Origin: Oscillospiraceae bacterium
GTDB taxonomy: Bacteria; Bacillota; Clostridia; Oscillospirales; Acutalibacteraceae
Assembly (NCBI GenBank): GCA_029013165.1
Contig: JAQXMV010000043.1
Span: 1 to 16,906 of the forward strand
Direction of reading: 5' to 3'
Length of the DNA stretch: 16,906 nucleotides
Under the pieces are notes generated by a model. The model was not told the DNA's origin. It searched no databases and saw only the letters and a list, made by a program, of their open reading frames with translations. Positions 1 to 7,581 of the stretch are shown piece by piece (the stretch's first letter is position 1; each line of letters starts with the position of its first letter). Both the position numbers and the translations under genes were made by a program.

Positions 1-386
1 CTCTGGGCTTCCCGGGTGCTCTGTATATTACACTTTTAAAGGCACTTTTCGCCCTGATCACCCGCGGCGCCTCCGCCGGCTTCATGAGCCTTTGTGGCGG
101 TCTGCTCAGCACGGCGGCGGTGTGTCTTGTCATTCCCCTGGAGGGAAAAGTCTTTTCCTTTTTAGGGATCGGAATCATCGGCGCTGTGACCCACAACGCC
201 GGTCAGCTCATGGCCGCTTCTCTCGTTTCAGGCACATGGGCGCTTCTTCATTACGGTAAATATCTTCTGATCTTTGCCCTGATCACGGGCTCAGTCACCG
301 GCACCATGCTCATCATCCTCATGCCGAGACTCAGAAAAATCGGAGGAATTGACAATAAAAATAAAACAAAGGGGTTGAAGATATGA
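1..386 (+). CDS. Gx transporter family membrane protein (heptaprenyl diphosphate synthase component I-like), 5' partial
   Basis: This is the C-terminal part of an integral membrane protein; the start lies before the window and the first complete codon is at 3. The visible ~127 residues read LGFPGALYITLLKALF, then GFMSLCGGLLSTAAV and GAVTHNAGQLMAA, the glycine/asparagine-rich pattern typical of the family labelled Gx transporter or heptaprenyl diphosphate synthase component I (Hpre_diP_synt_I). At least three hydrophobic segments are visible, with a basic tail (PRLRKIGG) at the end. The older enzyme name is doubtful for a protein that is almost all membrane segments; a transporter role is more plausible, with unknown substrate. 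Its TGA stop overlaps the rnfC ATG in ATGA (383-386), so it is translationally coupled to the Rnf operon. In clostridia this family often sits directly ahead of rnfC, which suggests a role in assembly or cofactor supply (inference). Confidence 0.8.
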   Translation, partial: LGFPGALYITLLKALFALITRGASAGFMSLCGGLLSTAAVCLVIPLEGKVFSFLGIGIIGAVTHNAGQLMAASLVSGTWALLHYGKYLLIFALITGSVTGTMLIILMPRLRKIGGIDNKNKTKGLKI

Positions 387-1729
387 GCAAAAAAGTTGCC
401 GGCGTTCTCACCGCGGTCAGACAGGGCCGCGGAGGAGTCAGCGTCTCCCACAACAAAAACACGGCAGAAATGCCGGTGGAAAGAATGCCCTTTCCCGACA
501 AGGTTGTTCTGCCCATGCAGCAGCACATCGGCGCGCCCTGTGTCCCCACTGTCAAGGTCGGAGACATTGTCAGCGTCGGTCAGGTGGTGGGTGACAGCGA
601 CAAATTCGTTTCGGCGCCGATTCATGCCACCGTTTCCGGCAAGGTCACTGCCGTGGGCGATGTCAAGCTCACAAACGGTCTGATCACAAAGGGCGTCACC
701 ATCGAAAGCGACGGAGAAATGCGCCTTTATGAAGGCATCAAGCCGCCGAAGGTCACCAACAAAAAAGAACTCTGCGAAGCCATTCGCGCCTCGGGTCTGG
801 TAGGTCTGGGCGGAGCCGGTTTCCCCACCCATGTCAAGCTGAATATCCCCGAGGGAAAAGAAGTGGACACCCTCATCGTCAATGCCGCCGAGTGCGAGCC
901 CTACATCACCGTTGACTACCGTGAATGCATTGAAAACTCCGAAAACATCCTCAAGGGCGTGGAGCTTCTTCGCGATATTATCGGCTTCAAGCAGATCATC
1001 ATCGCCATTGAGGATAATAAGCCCAAGGTTTTCAAGATCATGAAAGAGCTCGCCGACAAGGACAATGACGCCGGCGACACCATCAAGCTCATGACCCTGC
1101 GTTCCCGCTATCCTCAGGGCGCCGAGAAAATGATGGTTCTCTCCGCAACGGGCCGCAAGGTTCCGCCGGGAAAGCTCCCGGCCGATGTGGGCTGTGTGGT
1201 GATGAATGTGGCTTCCGTGGCTTTCGTGGCCCGTTACTTAGAAACCGGAAAGCCCCTTGTCAGCCGTTCCATCACCGTTGACGGCAGTGCCATCCGCAAC
1301 CCGAAAAATCTGCGCGTGCCCATCGGCACCAACATTCAGGATATCGTCGATTACTGCGGCGGCTTCAAGTCCGAGCCGAGAAAAATCATCTGCGGCGGCC
1401 CGATGATGGGTATCGCCATCTGCGGAACCGACGCACCCATCTGCAAGCAGAACAACGCTCTTCTCGCCTTTGAGGACAGAAAGGATCTGATCAAGAAGGT
1501 CCGCGCCTGCATTCGCTGCGGCCGCTGCGTCGATGTCTGCCCCATGAGCCTGATGCCCACGCTCATTGAGCGCTATGCACGCATCAAGGACGCTGAAAGT
1601 CTCCAGGACAGCGGCGTTATGGTCTGCATGGAATGCGGCTCCTGCGCCTATGCCTGCCCCTCGGGCAGACCGCTGGTGCAGTATATGAGACTGGCAAAGC
1701 AGGTTATCAGAGAGGAGAGTGCAAAATAA
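383..1729 (+). CDS. rnfC: Rnf complex subunit RnfC (NADH-side, Fe-S/flavin protein)
   Basis: RnfC is the peripheral cytoplasmic subunit that exchanges electrons with NAD+/NADH in the ferredoxin:NAD+ oxidoreductase. The 448-residue product has the expected family length. The N-terminal RnfC domain contains a biotinyl-lipoyl-like patch (about 45-110). The glycine-rich nucleotide/flavin motif GLGGAGFPTH is at 141-150 and NAAECEPYIT at 167-176. Two [4Fe-4S] motifs lie near the C-terminus: Cys376, 379, 382 and 386 (CIRCGRCVDVCP), and Cys415, 418, 421 and 425 (CMECGSCAYACP). The start at 383 is preceded by AAAGGGG at 368-374 and overlaps the stop of the upstream gene as ATGA. The stop TAA shares its last base with the rnfD ATG. 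There is none of the long C-terminal repeat extension seen in some proteobacterial RnfC proteins. Identification is secure by motif and by operon order. Confidence 0.96.
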   Translation: MSKKVAGVLTAVRQGRGGVSVSHNKNTAEMPVERMPFPDKVVLPMQQHIGAPCVPTVKVGDIVSVGQVVGDSDKFVSAPIHATVSGKVTAVGDVKLTNGLITKGVTIESDGEMRLYEGIKPPKVTNKKELCEAIRASGLVGLGGAGFPTHVKLNIPEGKEVDTLIVNAAECEPYITVDYRECIENSENILKGVELLRDIIGFKQIIIAIEDNKPKVFKIMKELADKDNDAGDTIKLMTLRSRYPQGAEKMMVLSATGRKVPPGKLPADVGCVVMNVASVAFVARYLETGKPLVSRSITVDGSAIRNPKNLRVPIGTNIQDIVDYCGGFKSEPRKIICGGPMMGIAICGTDAPICKQNNALLAFEDRKDLIKKVRACIRCGRCVDVCPMSLMPTLIERYARIKDAESLQDSGVMVCMECGSCAYACPSGRPLVQYMRLAKQVIREESAK

Positions 1730-2730
1730 TGGCAAAAAAACTGACAGTCAGCGCATCGCCCCATGTGCGCTCCAACGAAACCACCACAGGCATCATGCTC
1801 GATGTGATCATCGCCCTTTTACCGGCACTGATCATGAGCGTTGTGTATTTCGGGCTGAGAGCTCTGACGCTGACCCTGACCTGTGTGGGCTCTTCGGTAT
1901 TATTTGAATACATTGCAAGAAAAGTCATGAAGCGTGACAACACCATCGGCGACCTGAGTGCCGTTGTCACGGGTATGATTCTCGCTTTCAACCTGCCTGC
2001 CTCCCTGCCCCTGTGGATGGGTGTTGTGGGCAGTCTCATCGCCATCGTTGTGGTCAAGCAGATGTTCGGCGGAATCGGACAGAACTTCGTCAACCCGGCC
2101 ATGACCGCCAGAATCATTCTGATGGTTTCTTTCCCCACAGCCATGGCAAAATGGGTGGTGCCTTTCACCAACACCTGGCGTCCCGACGCCGTTACGGCCG
2201 CCACACCCATGGCCGTGTTGGCCGGCGCCGAGGGCGGTGACATCAGCCTTGTGACCGATCAGCTCCCCTCTCTGCCCCAGATGCTTCTGGGCTGCCACGG
2301 CGGCTCCATGGGAGAGATCTGCTCCATCGCGCTGATTTGCGGCGGCATTTACCTGCTGCTGAGAAAGGTCATCTCCCCCATCATTCCTTTCACTTTCATC
2401 GGCACCGTTGCTCTTTGTATGCTCCTGGCCGGCAAAGGCAATCTCGAATTTGTGGCCTATGAGCTTCTCGGCGGCGGACTGATCCTGGGCGCTTTCTTCA
2501 TGGCGACCGATTATTCCACCTCCCCCATCAATAAAAAGGGTAAGATCATCTTCGGTATCGGCTGCGGCCTGATCACCTCGGTCATTCGCCTCTTCGGCTC
2601 ACTTCCCGAGGGTGTATCCTTCTCCATTATCCTGATGAATATCCTCGTTCCCCACATCGAACGCATGACTAAGTCAAAGGTTTTCGGTGAGGTCAAGGAG
2701 AAGAAAGAAAAGGAGGCGGCCAAGGCATGA
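1729..2730 (+). CDS. rnfD: Rnf complex subunit RnfD (membrane flavoprotein)
   Basis: RnfD is a polytopic membrane subunit carrying covalent FMN, homologous to NqrB, and lies on the ion-translocating electron path. The ORF is open upstream to 1633, but the start is set at 1729 because it overlaps the rnfC stop as TAATG, gives a 333-residue protein of normal length, and begins MAKKLTVSASPHVRS, the usual RnfD N-terminus (SxxPHxR). Roughly eight to ten hydrophobic segments are visible. The likely flavin attachment site is DAVTAATP (153-160) with Thr159, a variant of the Dxx(S/T)(G/A)AT motif recognised by the ApbE flavin transferase. GQNFVNPAM (117-125) and the MATDYSTSP region (258-266) are also family-typical. 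The C-terminus is a lysine/glutamate-rich tail encoded over the rnfG ribosome site (AGGAGG, 2711-2716). The stop overlaps the rnfG start as ATGA. Confidence 0.95.
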   Translation: MAKKLTVSASPHVRSNETTTGIMLDVIIALLPALIMSVVYFGLRALTLTLTCVGSSVLFEYIARKVMKRDNTIGDLSAVVTGMILAFNLPASLPLWMGVVGSLIAIVVVKQMFGGIGQNFVNPAMTARIILMVSFPTAMAKWVVPFTNTWRPDAVTAATPMAVLAGAEGGDISLVTDQLPSLPQMLLGCHGGSMGEICSIALICGGIYLLLRKVISPIIPFTFIGTVALCMLLAGKGNLEFVAYELLGGGLILGAFFMATDYSTSPINKKGKIIFGIGCGLITSVIRLFGSLPEGVSFSIILMNILVPHIERMTKSKVFGEVKEKKEKEAAKA

Positions 2731-3296
2731 AAAAGAAAATGAACCCCAAAGAGGTCCTGATCCCTACGGTGGCTCTGCTGCTCATTTGCCTGATCGCCAC
2801 CACGCTGCTGGCGCTGACCAATAGCGTCACCGCCGAAAAGATCGCCCTGAATGCCGTGGAAACCGAAAAATCCAGCCGTATGCTGGTTATGCCCGAGGCT
2901 TCCTCTTTCGGTGAGGTTGTCAGCCGCGACGGCGGTGTAACGGTCTGCGAAGCGCTGGACGCCGACAGCAACACCATCGGTTACGTTTATACCGCCGGTG
3001 CCAAAGGCTACGGCGGCACCGTCAGCGTCATGATCGGCCTTGACACCGAGGGCACCATTCTCGGCATCGAGATTCTCTCCCACGGTGAAACACCGGGTCT
3101 CGGCGCCAATGCCGTCAAGCCGGAATTCAAAAACCGCTTTGTGGGCAAAAGCGGTACCCTCACCGTAAACAAAACATCCAATGACGGACAGAACATCCAG
3201 GCCATCACCGCCGCCACGATCACCTCAAAGGCGGTCACAAGCGCAGTGAATATGGCACTGGCTGACTATGAAGCAATGACAGGAGGCGTTCAATAA
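2727..3296 (+). CDS. rnfG: Rnf complex subunit RnfG (periplasm-side covalent FMN subunit)
   Basis: RnfG (NqrC homologue) is a single-span subunit whose extracytoplasmic FMN-binding domain carries a covalently linked FMN. The 189-residue product has a basic start (MKKKMNPK), one hydrophobic segment at about 10-30, then a soluble FMN_bind domain with GYGGTVSVMIGLD (94-106) and HGETPGLGANA (119-129). The flavinylation site is ITAATITS (160-167), with Thr164 as the expected phosphoester-linked residue. Its first two motif positions are Thr-Ala rather than the common Ser-Gly. The start overlaps the rnfD stop (ATGA, 2727-2730) and AGGAGG at 2711-2716 lies 10 nt upstream. The stop shares a base with rnfE (TAATG). 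No apbE flavin transferase is visible in the window, so it must be encoded elsewhere. Confidence 0.95.
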   Translation: MKKKMNPKEVLIPTVALLLICLIATTLLALTNSVTAEKIALNAVETEKSSRMLVMPEASSFGEVVSRDGGVTVCEALDADSNTIGYVYTAGAKGYGGTVSVMIGLDTEGTILGIEILSHGETPGLGANAVKPEFKNRFVGKSGTLTVNKTSNDGQNIQAITAATITSKAVTSAVNMALADYEAMTGGVQ

Positions 3297-4048
3297 TGGC
3301 TGAAAAGAAATCACTCGGCAAAGAATTTACCAAAGGCATTATTGCCGAAAACCCGGTTCTTCGCCTGGTACTCGGCACCTGCCCCACCCTGGCCACAACG
3401 ACCTCCGTTGAAAGTGCTCTCGGTATGGGTCTTGCGGCGTCCATCGTTCTTGTCTGCTCAAATATTGTTATTTCCGCACTGAGAAAGGTGATTCCCGACA
3501 AGGTCAGAATACCGGCCTATATCGTCATCATCGCTTCCTTTGTCACCATCGTTCAGATGGCTGTCAAAGCTTTCCTCCCCTCTCTGGACGAACAGCTGGG
3601 CGTATATCTCCCCCTGATCGTTGTTAACTGCATCATCCTCGGCAGAGCCGAGGCCTTTGCCAGCAAAAACCCTGTTCTGGCTTCCGCCATTGACGGACTG
3701 GGCATGGGCGTAGGCTTCACCGCCGCCCTCTTCCTGATGAGCAGCGTCCGTGAGATCTTCGGTGCCGGCACCTTCCTCGGCACCAATATCCCCGTCATCG
3801 GCAATAATCCCATGCTGATCTTTATTCTTCCTCCGGGAGGCTTCTTCGTCTTCGGTATTCTCATGGCCGTTGTCAACAAAATGGCGGAAAGCAAGGGCAA
3901 ACAAAGAGCCGAGCTTCGCGGCTGCGAAGCCTGCCCCATGGCTCAGAACTGTTCCCTGAACAAGAAAGCGGAATGCGAAGCAAAAGAAAAGCCGGCTGTC
4001 AAGGCAGCAGCACCGGCAGAAGAGAAAAAGGAGGTGGCTGAAGCATGA
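3296..4048 (+). CDS. rnfE: Rnf complex subunit RnfE (membrane subunit with Cys-rich tail)
   Basis: RnfE (NqrD homologue) pairs with RnfA in inverted topology to form the membrane core. The 250-residue product has about six hydrophobic segments. Conserved in-membrane cysteines are Cys29 (LGTCPTLA) and Cys112 (VVNCIILGRAEA); in this family they join the matching pair of RnfA to hold an intramembrane Fe-S cluster. Beyond the usual end of the domain (about residue 195) there is a ~55-residue hydrophilic extension with Cys210, 213, 219 and 227 (GCEACPMAQNCSL, then AEC), followed by an Ala/Lys/Glu/Pro-rich linker. The start ATG overlaps the rnfG stop (TAATG), with AGGAGG at 3281-3286. The stop overlaps the rnfA start (ATGA, 4045-4048). 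The core assignment is secure; the tail function is unknown. Confidence 0.95.
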   Translation: MAEKKSLGKEFTKGIIAENPVLRLVLGTCPTLATTTSVESALGMGLAASIVLVCSNIVISALRKVIPDKVRIPAYIVIIASFVTIVQMAVKAFLPSLDEQLGVYLPLIVVNCIILGRAEAFASKNPVLASAIDGLGMGVGFTAALFLMSSVREIFGAGTFLGTNIPVIGNNPMLIFILPPGGFFVFGILMAVVNKMAESKGKQRAELRGCEACPMAQNCSLNKKAECEAKEKPAVKAAAPAEEKKEVAEA

Positions 4049-4638
4049 CAAAGGAACTGATTGCGATTCTCTTAACGGCAATTCTGACCCAAAACTTTGT
4101 TCTGGCGAAATTCCTTGGTATTTGTCCTTTCCTCGGCGTTTCCAAAAAGCTCAACACCGCCGTGGGCATGAGTGCCGCCGTCATCTTCGTCATGGCGCTG
4201 GCCACAGCCGTCACCTTCCCCATCAACAAATATCTCCTTGTGAAGTTCGATCTTGAATATCTCCAGACCATTGTCTTTATTCTGGTCATTGCGGCTCTGG
4301 TTCAGCTCGTTGAGATCATCCTGAAAAAGTATATGCCGGCCCTCTACAACGCCCTTGGCATTTATCTTCCTCTGATCACCACCAACTGCGCTGTTCTCGG
4401 CGTTGTTATCCTCAATATCGACGAGGGCTACAACTTCGCACAGTCCATGTTCAGCTCCGTCGGCGCCGGTCTCGGCTTCATGCTGGCCATGGTCATGTTT
4501 GCCGGCGTGCGAGAGAGGCTGGAATCCTGCGAGGTACCCAAATTCATGCAGGGTCTGCCCATTACTCTTGTGGCGGCTTCTCTGGTTTCCGTTTCCTTCC
4601 TGGGCTTCACGGGAATCGTTGAAAATATCTTCGGTTAA
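4045..4638 (+). CDS. rnfA: Rnf complex subunit RnfA (membrane subunit)
   Basis: RnfA (NqrE homologue) is the inverted-topology partner of RnfE. The 197-residue product has six hydrophobic segments and begins with the near-invariant TQNFVLAKFLGICPFLGVS. Cys27 (LGICPFLG) and Cys115 (TTNCAVLG) are the residues expected to coordinate the intramembrane Fe-S cluster with Cys29 and Cys112 of RnfE. FAGVRERLE, about two thirds through the protein, is also a family signature. The ribosome site AAAGGAGG (4027-4034) is ten nt before the ATG, which overlaps the rnfE stop as ATGA. The protein ends LGFTGIVENIFG with no extension. A 12-nt gap with its own AAGGAGG separates it from rnfB, the only non-overlapping junction in the operon. 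Confidence 0.96.
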   Translation: MTKELIAILLTAILTQNFVLAKFLGICPFLGVSKKLNTAVGMSAAVIFVMALATAVTFPINKYLLVKFDLEYLQTIVFILVIAALVQLVEIILKKYMPALYNALGIYLPLITTNCAVLGVVILNIDEGYNFAQSMFSSVGAGLGFMLAMVMFAGVRERLESCEVPKFMQGLPITLVAASLVSVSFLGFTGIVENIFG

Positions 4639-4650
4639 GGAGGCAAAAGA

Positions 4651-5463
4651 ATGAGTGGAATTATCATTGCAGTTGTCATTGTGGCCGCCATCGGTCTCAT
4701 CGCCGGTCTCGGTCTTGCCATCGCTTCGATTGTCTTTGCCGTACCCGTGGACGAGACGGAGGTCAAGGTCAGGGAATGTCTGCCCGGCGCCAACTGCGGC
4801 GCCTGCGGCTACACCGGCTGCGACGGCTATGCCCAGGCTCTCGCCAAGGGCGAAACCTTATCCTGTAATCTCTGTATTCCCGGCGGAAACGACACCGCAA
4901 AGGCCGTAGCCGAAATCATGGGCCTCTCGGTAGAGGAAATGACTCCCATGGTTGCCGCCGTCATGTGCCAGGGAAACAAGCTCAATGTGGAGGAAAAGCT
5001 GGAATACAGCGGTGTGCACTCCTGCAAAATCGCCACACAGCTTTTCGGCGGTCCCAAAAACTGTGTTCACGGCTGTATCGGCTTCGGTGACTGTGTCGCT
5101 GTCTGTCCCTATGAGGCAATTTTCATCTGTGACGGCGTGGCAAGAATCAACCCCGACAAGTGCCGTGCCTGCAAGATGTGCATAAAAACCTGTCCAAGGG
5201 GTCTTATAGACCTTTTCCCCCTCAACACAGCAAAAGCTGCGGTTCTGTGCAAAAACCACGACAAGGGCGCTCAGACGCGAAAACAGTGCAAGGCCGGCTG
5301 TATCGGCTGCATGAAATGCGTCAAAGCCTGTCCTGCAGGCGCTGTTTCCGTTGAAAACTTCTGTGCCAAAGTGGATTATGAGAAGTGTATCGGCTGCGGC
5401 GAGTGTCACAAGGTTTGCCCCATCGGCAGCATTGATATTTATAACATCAAGAAACATCAGTAA
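4651..5463 (+). CDS. rnfB: Rnf complex subunit RnfB (ferredoxin-side polyferredoxin)
   Basis: RnfB receives electrons from reduced ferredoxin and passes them into the membrane part of the complex. The 270-residue product has an N-terminal membrane anchor (about 3-30). Next comes the four-cysteine Fe-S domain (ANCGACGYTGCDGY, Cys49, 52 and 57, with CIPGGN at Cys75). A Cys138/142/148/152 motif and three further ferredoxin-type CxxCxxCxxxCP sites follow: Cys171/174/177/181, Cys217/220/223/227 and Cys246/249/252/256. That makes about five [4Fe-4S] sites, usual for clostridial RnfB. Ribosome site AAGGAGG at 4637-4643. It is the last gene of the operon and is followed 11 nt after the stop by a strong terminator. 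A single C-terminal set of ferredoxin domains and no fusion is seen. Confidence 0.96.
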   Translation: MSGIIIAVVIVAAIGLIAGLGLAIASIVFAVPVDETEVKVRECLPGANCGACGYTGCDGYAQALAKGETLSCNLCIPGGNDTAKAVAEIMGLSVEEMTPMVAAVMCQGNKLNVEEKLEYSGVHSCKIATQLFGGPKNCVHGCIGFGDCVAVCPYEAIFICDGVARINPDKCRACKMCIKTCPRGLIDLFPLNTAKAAVLCKNHDKGAQTRKQCKAGCIGCMKCVKACPAGAVSVENFCAKVDYEKCIGCGECHKVCPIGSIDIYNIKKHQ

Positions 5464-5474
5464 CGGAAAAGTTG

Positions 5475-5516
5475 AAAACCACCGTATTTGTGAACGCAAA
5501 TACGGTGGTTTTTTAT
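5475..5516 (+). terminator. Rho-independent terminator of the rnf operon
   Basis: A perfect 16-bp inverted repeat has arms 5475-5490 and 5497-5512, a 6-nt loop (TGAACG), and a right arm that merges into a run of T (5509-5514). It starts 11 nt after the rnfB stop codon. Confidence 0.93.
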
Positions 5517-5678
5517 ATCCCTGAGTTTTCGAAGAAAGATGGACTGATGCCGTTTCTTTGAGCAAGAAACACAGAGAGATATGATAAAAAACGGCAACGC
5601 TGACACCGGAAAGCTGTCATCTTTTACCAATCGGGTTTTCCTGTTTTGTTTTGGTATCCTCAAAGGCCGAAGATTTGA
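5517..5678. other. Gene-free spacer between the rnf terminator and repeat copy 1
   Basis: No ORF with a ribosome site or recognisable product is seen on either strand. One perfect 7-bp hairpin is present (GTTTCTT at 5552-5558 with AAGAAAC at 5564-5570, loop TGAGC). Nothing else could be assigned. Confidence 0.6.
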
Positions 5679-5965
5679 GGCGCTGTCTGTGCAGCGCCAC
5701 CGTGACCGTTAAGTCCGTCTTTTATGATATATGCAAGTACCTGTCGCGCCGGGAAACCCCCGGCGAGGGTTTCCCGCGGTTTCGGAAAAATTCATCCTGA
5801 ATTTCTATGAAACCTCCCTTCCTGCGCTTGATGGAGTATTTTTTCTTTTACCGTCAGCGCAGTTGTTTATTTAAGTTAAGGGCATTTCGCGCTTTGCGAA
5901 GCGCGACAAGGGGCTCTGCCCCCTTGACCCCTGCAAGCCTTTAAAATGGCCCCCGCGAAACTTTT
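5679..5965 (-). repeat. Multi-hairpin intergenic repeat, copy 1 (~287 bp)
   Basis: This segment matches the reverse complement of 16015-16299 along its whole length, with roughly three quarters or more identity by eye and long identical blocks (27 and 32 bp). It is a chain of hairpins: GGCGCTG/CAGCGCC (5679-5685, 5692-5698); GGGAAACCC/GGGTTTCCC (5751-5759, 5767-5775); an imperfect GGTTTC/GAAACC stem (5778-5814); CTGCGCT/AGCGCAG with a long loop (about 5822-5862); CGCGCTT/AAGCGCG (5888-5894, 5899-5905); and CAAGGGG/CCCCTTG (about 5907-5926). Both edges are sharp: similarity begins at the first hairpin and stops after GCGAAACTTTT. There is no ORF inside. Strand is set to match copy 2, in which the GAAACTTTT end (AAAAGTTTC) comes first. 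It may be a MITE-like element or a structured RNA; no transposase is present. Confidence 0.85.
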
Positions 5966-5981
5966 GTCTCCTCTAATCAAC

Positions 5982-6020
5982 AAAAACGGCGAACCAGACA
6001 CCCGATAGGACTGGCTCGCC
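5982..6020 (-). terminator. Rho-independent terminator of the lysozyme-like gene
   Basis: Read on the minus strand, GGCGAGCCAG (6020-6011) pairs with CTGGTTCGCC (5997-5988), a 10-bp stem with one G-U pair and a 13-nt loop. It is followed by GTTTTTG (plus-strand A run 5982-5986). It lies 14 bp beyond the stop codon at 6034. Confidence 0.88.
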
Positions 6021-6033
6021 GGTATTATCATGA

Positions 6034-7581
6034 TTACAGAAGAGCGATCGTGCCCTTGACATTGGAGCTGCTGCTATAAACATTCTGGGTTTTACATTCA
6101 ATGACTGCATAAACCCTGAAATAGCAGGTTTTGCCCACAGGCAGATCACTGACCGTATAGGAGACGGTTTTTCCGCCGTCGACCATGGCGACCCTTTTAT
6201 AGTCGCCGTCGGCTTTGTCGGAAACATAGATGGCGTACATATCAGCGCCTTTGACCTCATTCCACTTCAGATAGACCTTGCCGTCACCCTTGCTTTTGAT
6301 GGTGACAAGCTCCGGTGCCTGGGTTTCTGTGTAGGTCACAAAGGTGTCTGCAGCGTAGGTATAATAACGCTCGCCCTTGACATCGACATAGGCTCTGATG
6401 GTAAATTTATATTTCGTTGCCGGCTTGAGGTCTGTGGCGGTGGCCACTCTCTTCTCACCGGCCTTAACTCTGGCGATGAGCTTCCAGTTTTCACCGGATC
6501 TGATGAACACCTCGTATCCGTCAGCGCCCTGATATTCCTCCCATGTGACAGAAATGGAGTTCATTGTTCTCATGCTCTGATTAGAGCTGAGAGGTGTCAT
6601 GGGATATTGGATCAGTGTTTTATAGGTCAGCTTGCTGATCTTTTCCGTGATTTTCTTTCCGCACTCGCTGCATACCGAGGTCTTGACGCCCTCAGCGGTC
6701 AGAGTCGGATTCTTTGTCACTGAGCTTTTGTATTGATGGGTCAGGCAACGAACGGTAAAGGCAACATAATTGCTGTTTTTATAGTTGCCGGTGAGGTCAT
6801 TGACGCCCTGAACAAATACGCAGTAGTTTCCGATACCCAAAGAGTTGGTGGAAATCTTTTTGCTCAGTGATGTGGTTTTGTATATCTTGCTGTGAGCCCA
6901 GTCATACTTGCCGGTTTCGGCGTTTTTCTCTGCCACATAAACCTTGTAATAATCTGCATTAGCTCCGCCGGAGGTCCACTTGAGACTGAGGGAGGAATTC
7001 AGATCCAGAGCAGTATCGCTGAGACTCAGTGTTGATTTGTTGACATTCTGGTTGCCGTATTTGGGCCAATAGGAGTTGGAAGCTGTTCTTCCTCTCTGTA
7101 CCGCCTTGGTACTTCTACTGGCAGGAACCTCAAAGTAATAGCACCAGTAATAGGCTGCGTTATAGGCTCCGCCGGAGTTGTTTGCAACATTTTTCAGATA
7201 ATTGTAAACATGCTTATAATAGCTGCTTTTTAACTCATGCTCAAGATAATTCATCTGTCCCTGAATGGAAAGATAGTTGAAGCCGTATTTGTTGCAGTAA
7301 TTCTTGAGGTTCTTGAGTCTTGCTCCGTTCCACATGCACAGTCCGCCGCTCTGCAGACCGTTGCTGTCACGGATAATCGTGGTTGATTTGAAGTTGGATT
7401 CCTTTTCGATGTTTGCCATGACGCCGCAGGCCGCTGCGGAGTTCAGGCCCATTTCCTGAGTGAGATACGAGAAAACTTGCTGTTTGTTGCTGGTACTTGC
7501 ATTTGCTGAGAGTGGAATAATTGTGAGTAGGGTTACAAGAGTCATTGCTGTGAGCATAACTTTCGTGAAAGCCTTTTTCAT
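6034..7581 (-). CDS. Secreted phage-tail-type lysozyme with fibronectin-III-like domains
   Basis: The product is a 515-residue exported protein. A signal peptide occupies 1-28 (MKKAFTKVML, hydrophobic core, cleavage after ANA). Residues 32-175 resemble the phage-tail lysozyme family: VFSYLTQEMGLNSAAACGVMANIEKESNF, with Glu59 or Glu61 as the likely general acid, then GLCMWNGARLKNL and QMNYLEHEL. This predicts peptidoglycan cleavage outside the cell. A beta-sandwich-like region (183-278) follows. A short module with His282 and Cys304/Cys307 (CSECGKK) resembles the H...CxxCG repeats of Firmicute surface proteins. Two fibronectin-III-like domains follow (about 337-417 and 422-513). No LPXTG or SLH anchor is seen, so it is probably released or loosely wall-bound. 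Ribosome site AGAGGTGAT at 7595-7587 precedes the ATG. Exact substrate is not certain. Confidence 0.82.
   Translation of the reverse strand: MKKAFTKVMLTAMTLVTLLTIIPLSANASTSNKQQVFSYLTQEMGLNSAAACGVMANIEKESNFKSTTIIRDSNGLQSGGLCMWNGARLKNLKNYCNKYGFNYLSIQGQMNYLEHELKSSYYKHVYNYLKNVANNSGGAYNAAYYWCYYFEVPASRSTKAVQRGRTASNSYWPKYGNQNVNKSTLSLSDTALDLNSSLSLKWTSGGANADYYKVYVAEKNAETGKYDWAHSKIYKTTSLSKKISTNSLGIGNYCVFVQGVNDLTGNYKNSNYVAFTVRCLTHQYKSSVTKNPTLTAEGVKTSVCSECGKKITEKISKLTYKTLIQYPMTPLSSNQSMRTMNSISVTWEEYQGADGYEVFIRSGENWKLIARVKAGEKRVATATDLKPATKYKFTIRAYVDVKGERYYTYAADTFVTYTETQAPELVTIKSKGDGKVYLKWNEVKGADMYAIYVSDKADGDYKRVAMVDGGKTVSYTVSDLPVGKTCYFRVYAVIECKTQNVYSSSSNVKGTIALL

Noticed and set aside
251..832. 193-codon minus-strand frame over the Gx transporter/rnfC junction
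   Set aside because: Opposite to two confidently coding frames; composition typical of a shadow ORF.
1633..1728. Upstream extension of rnfD to 1633
   Set aside because: It would overlap the rnfC Fe-S region out of frame; the TAATG start at 1729 gives the normal RnfD N-terminus.
5679..5965. Insertion sequence or CRISPR array
   Set aside because: No transposase, and no short regularly spaced identical repeats; the unit is a single ~287-bp module.
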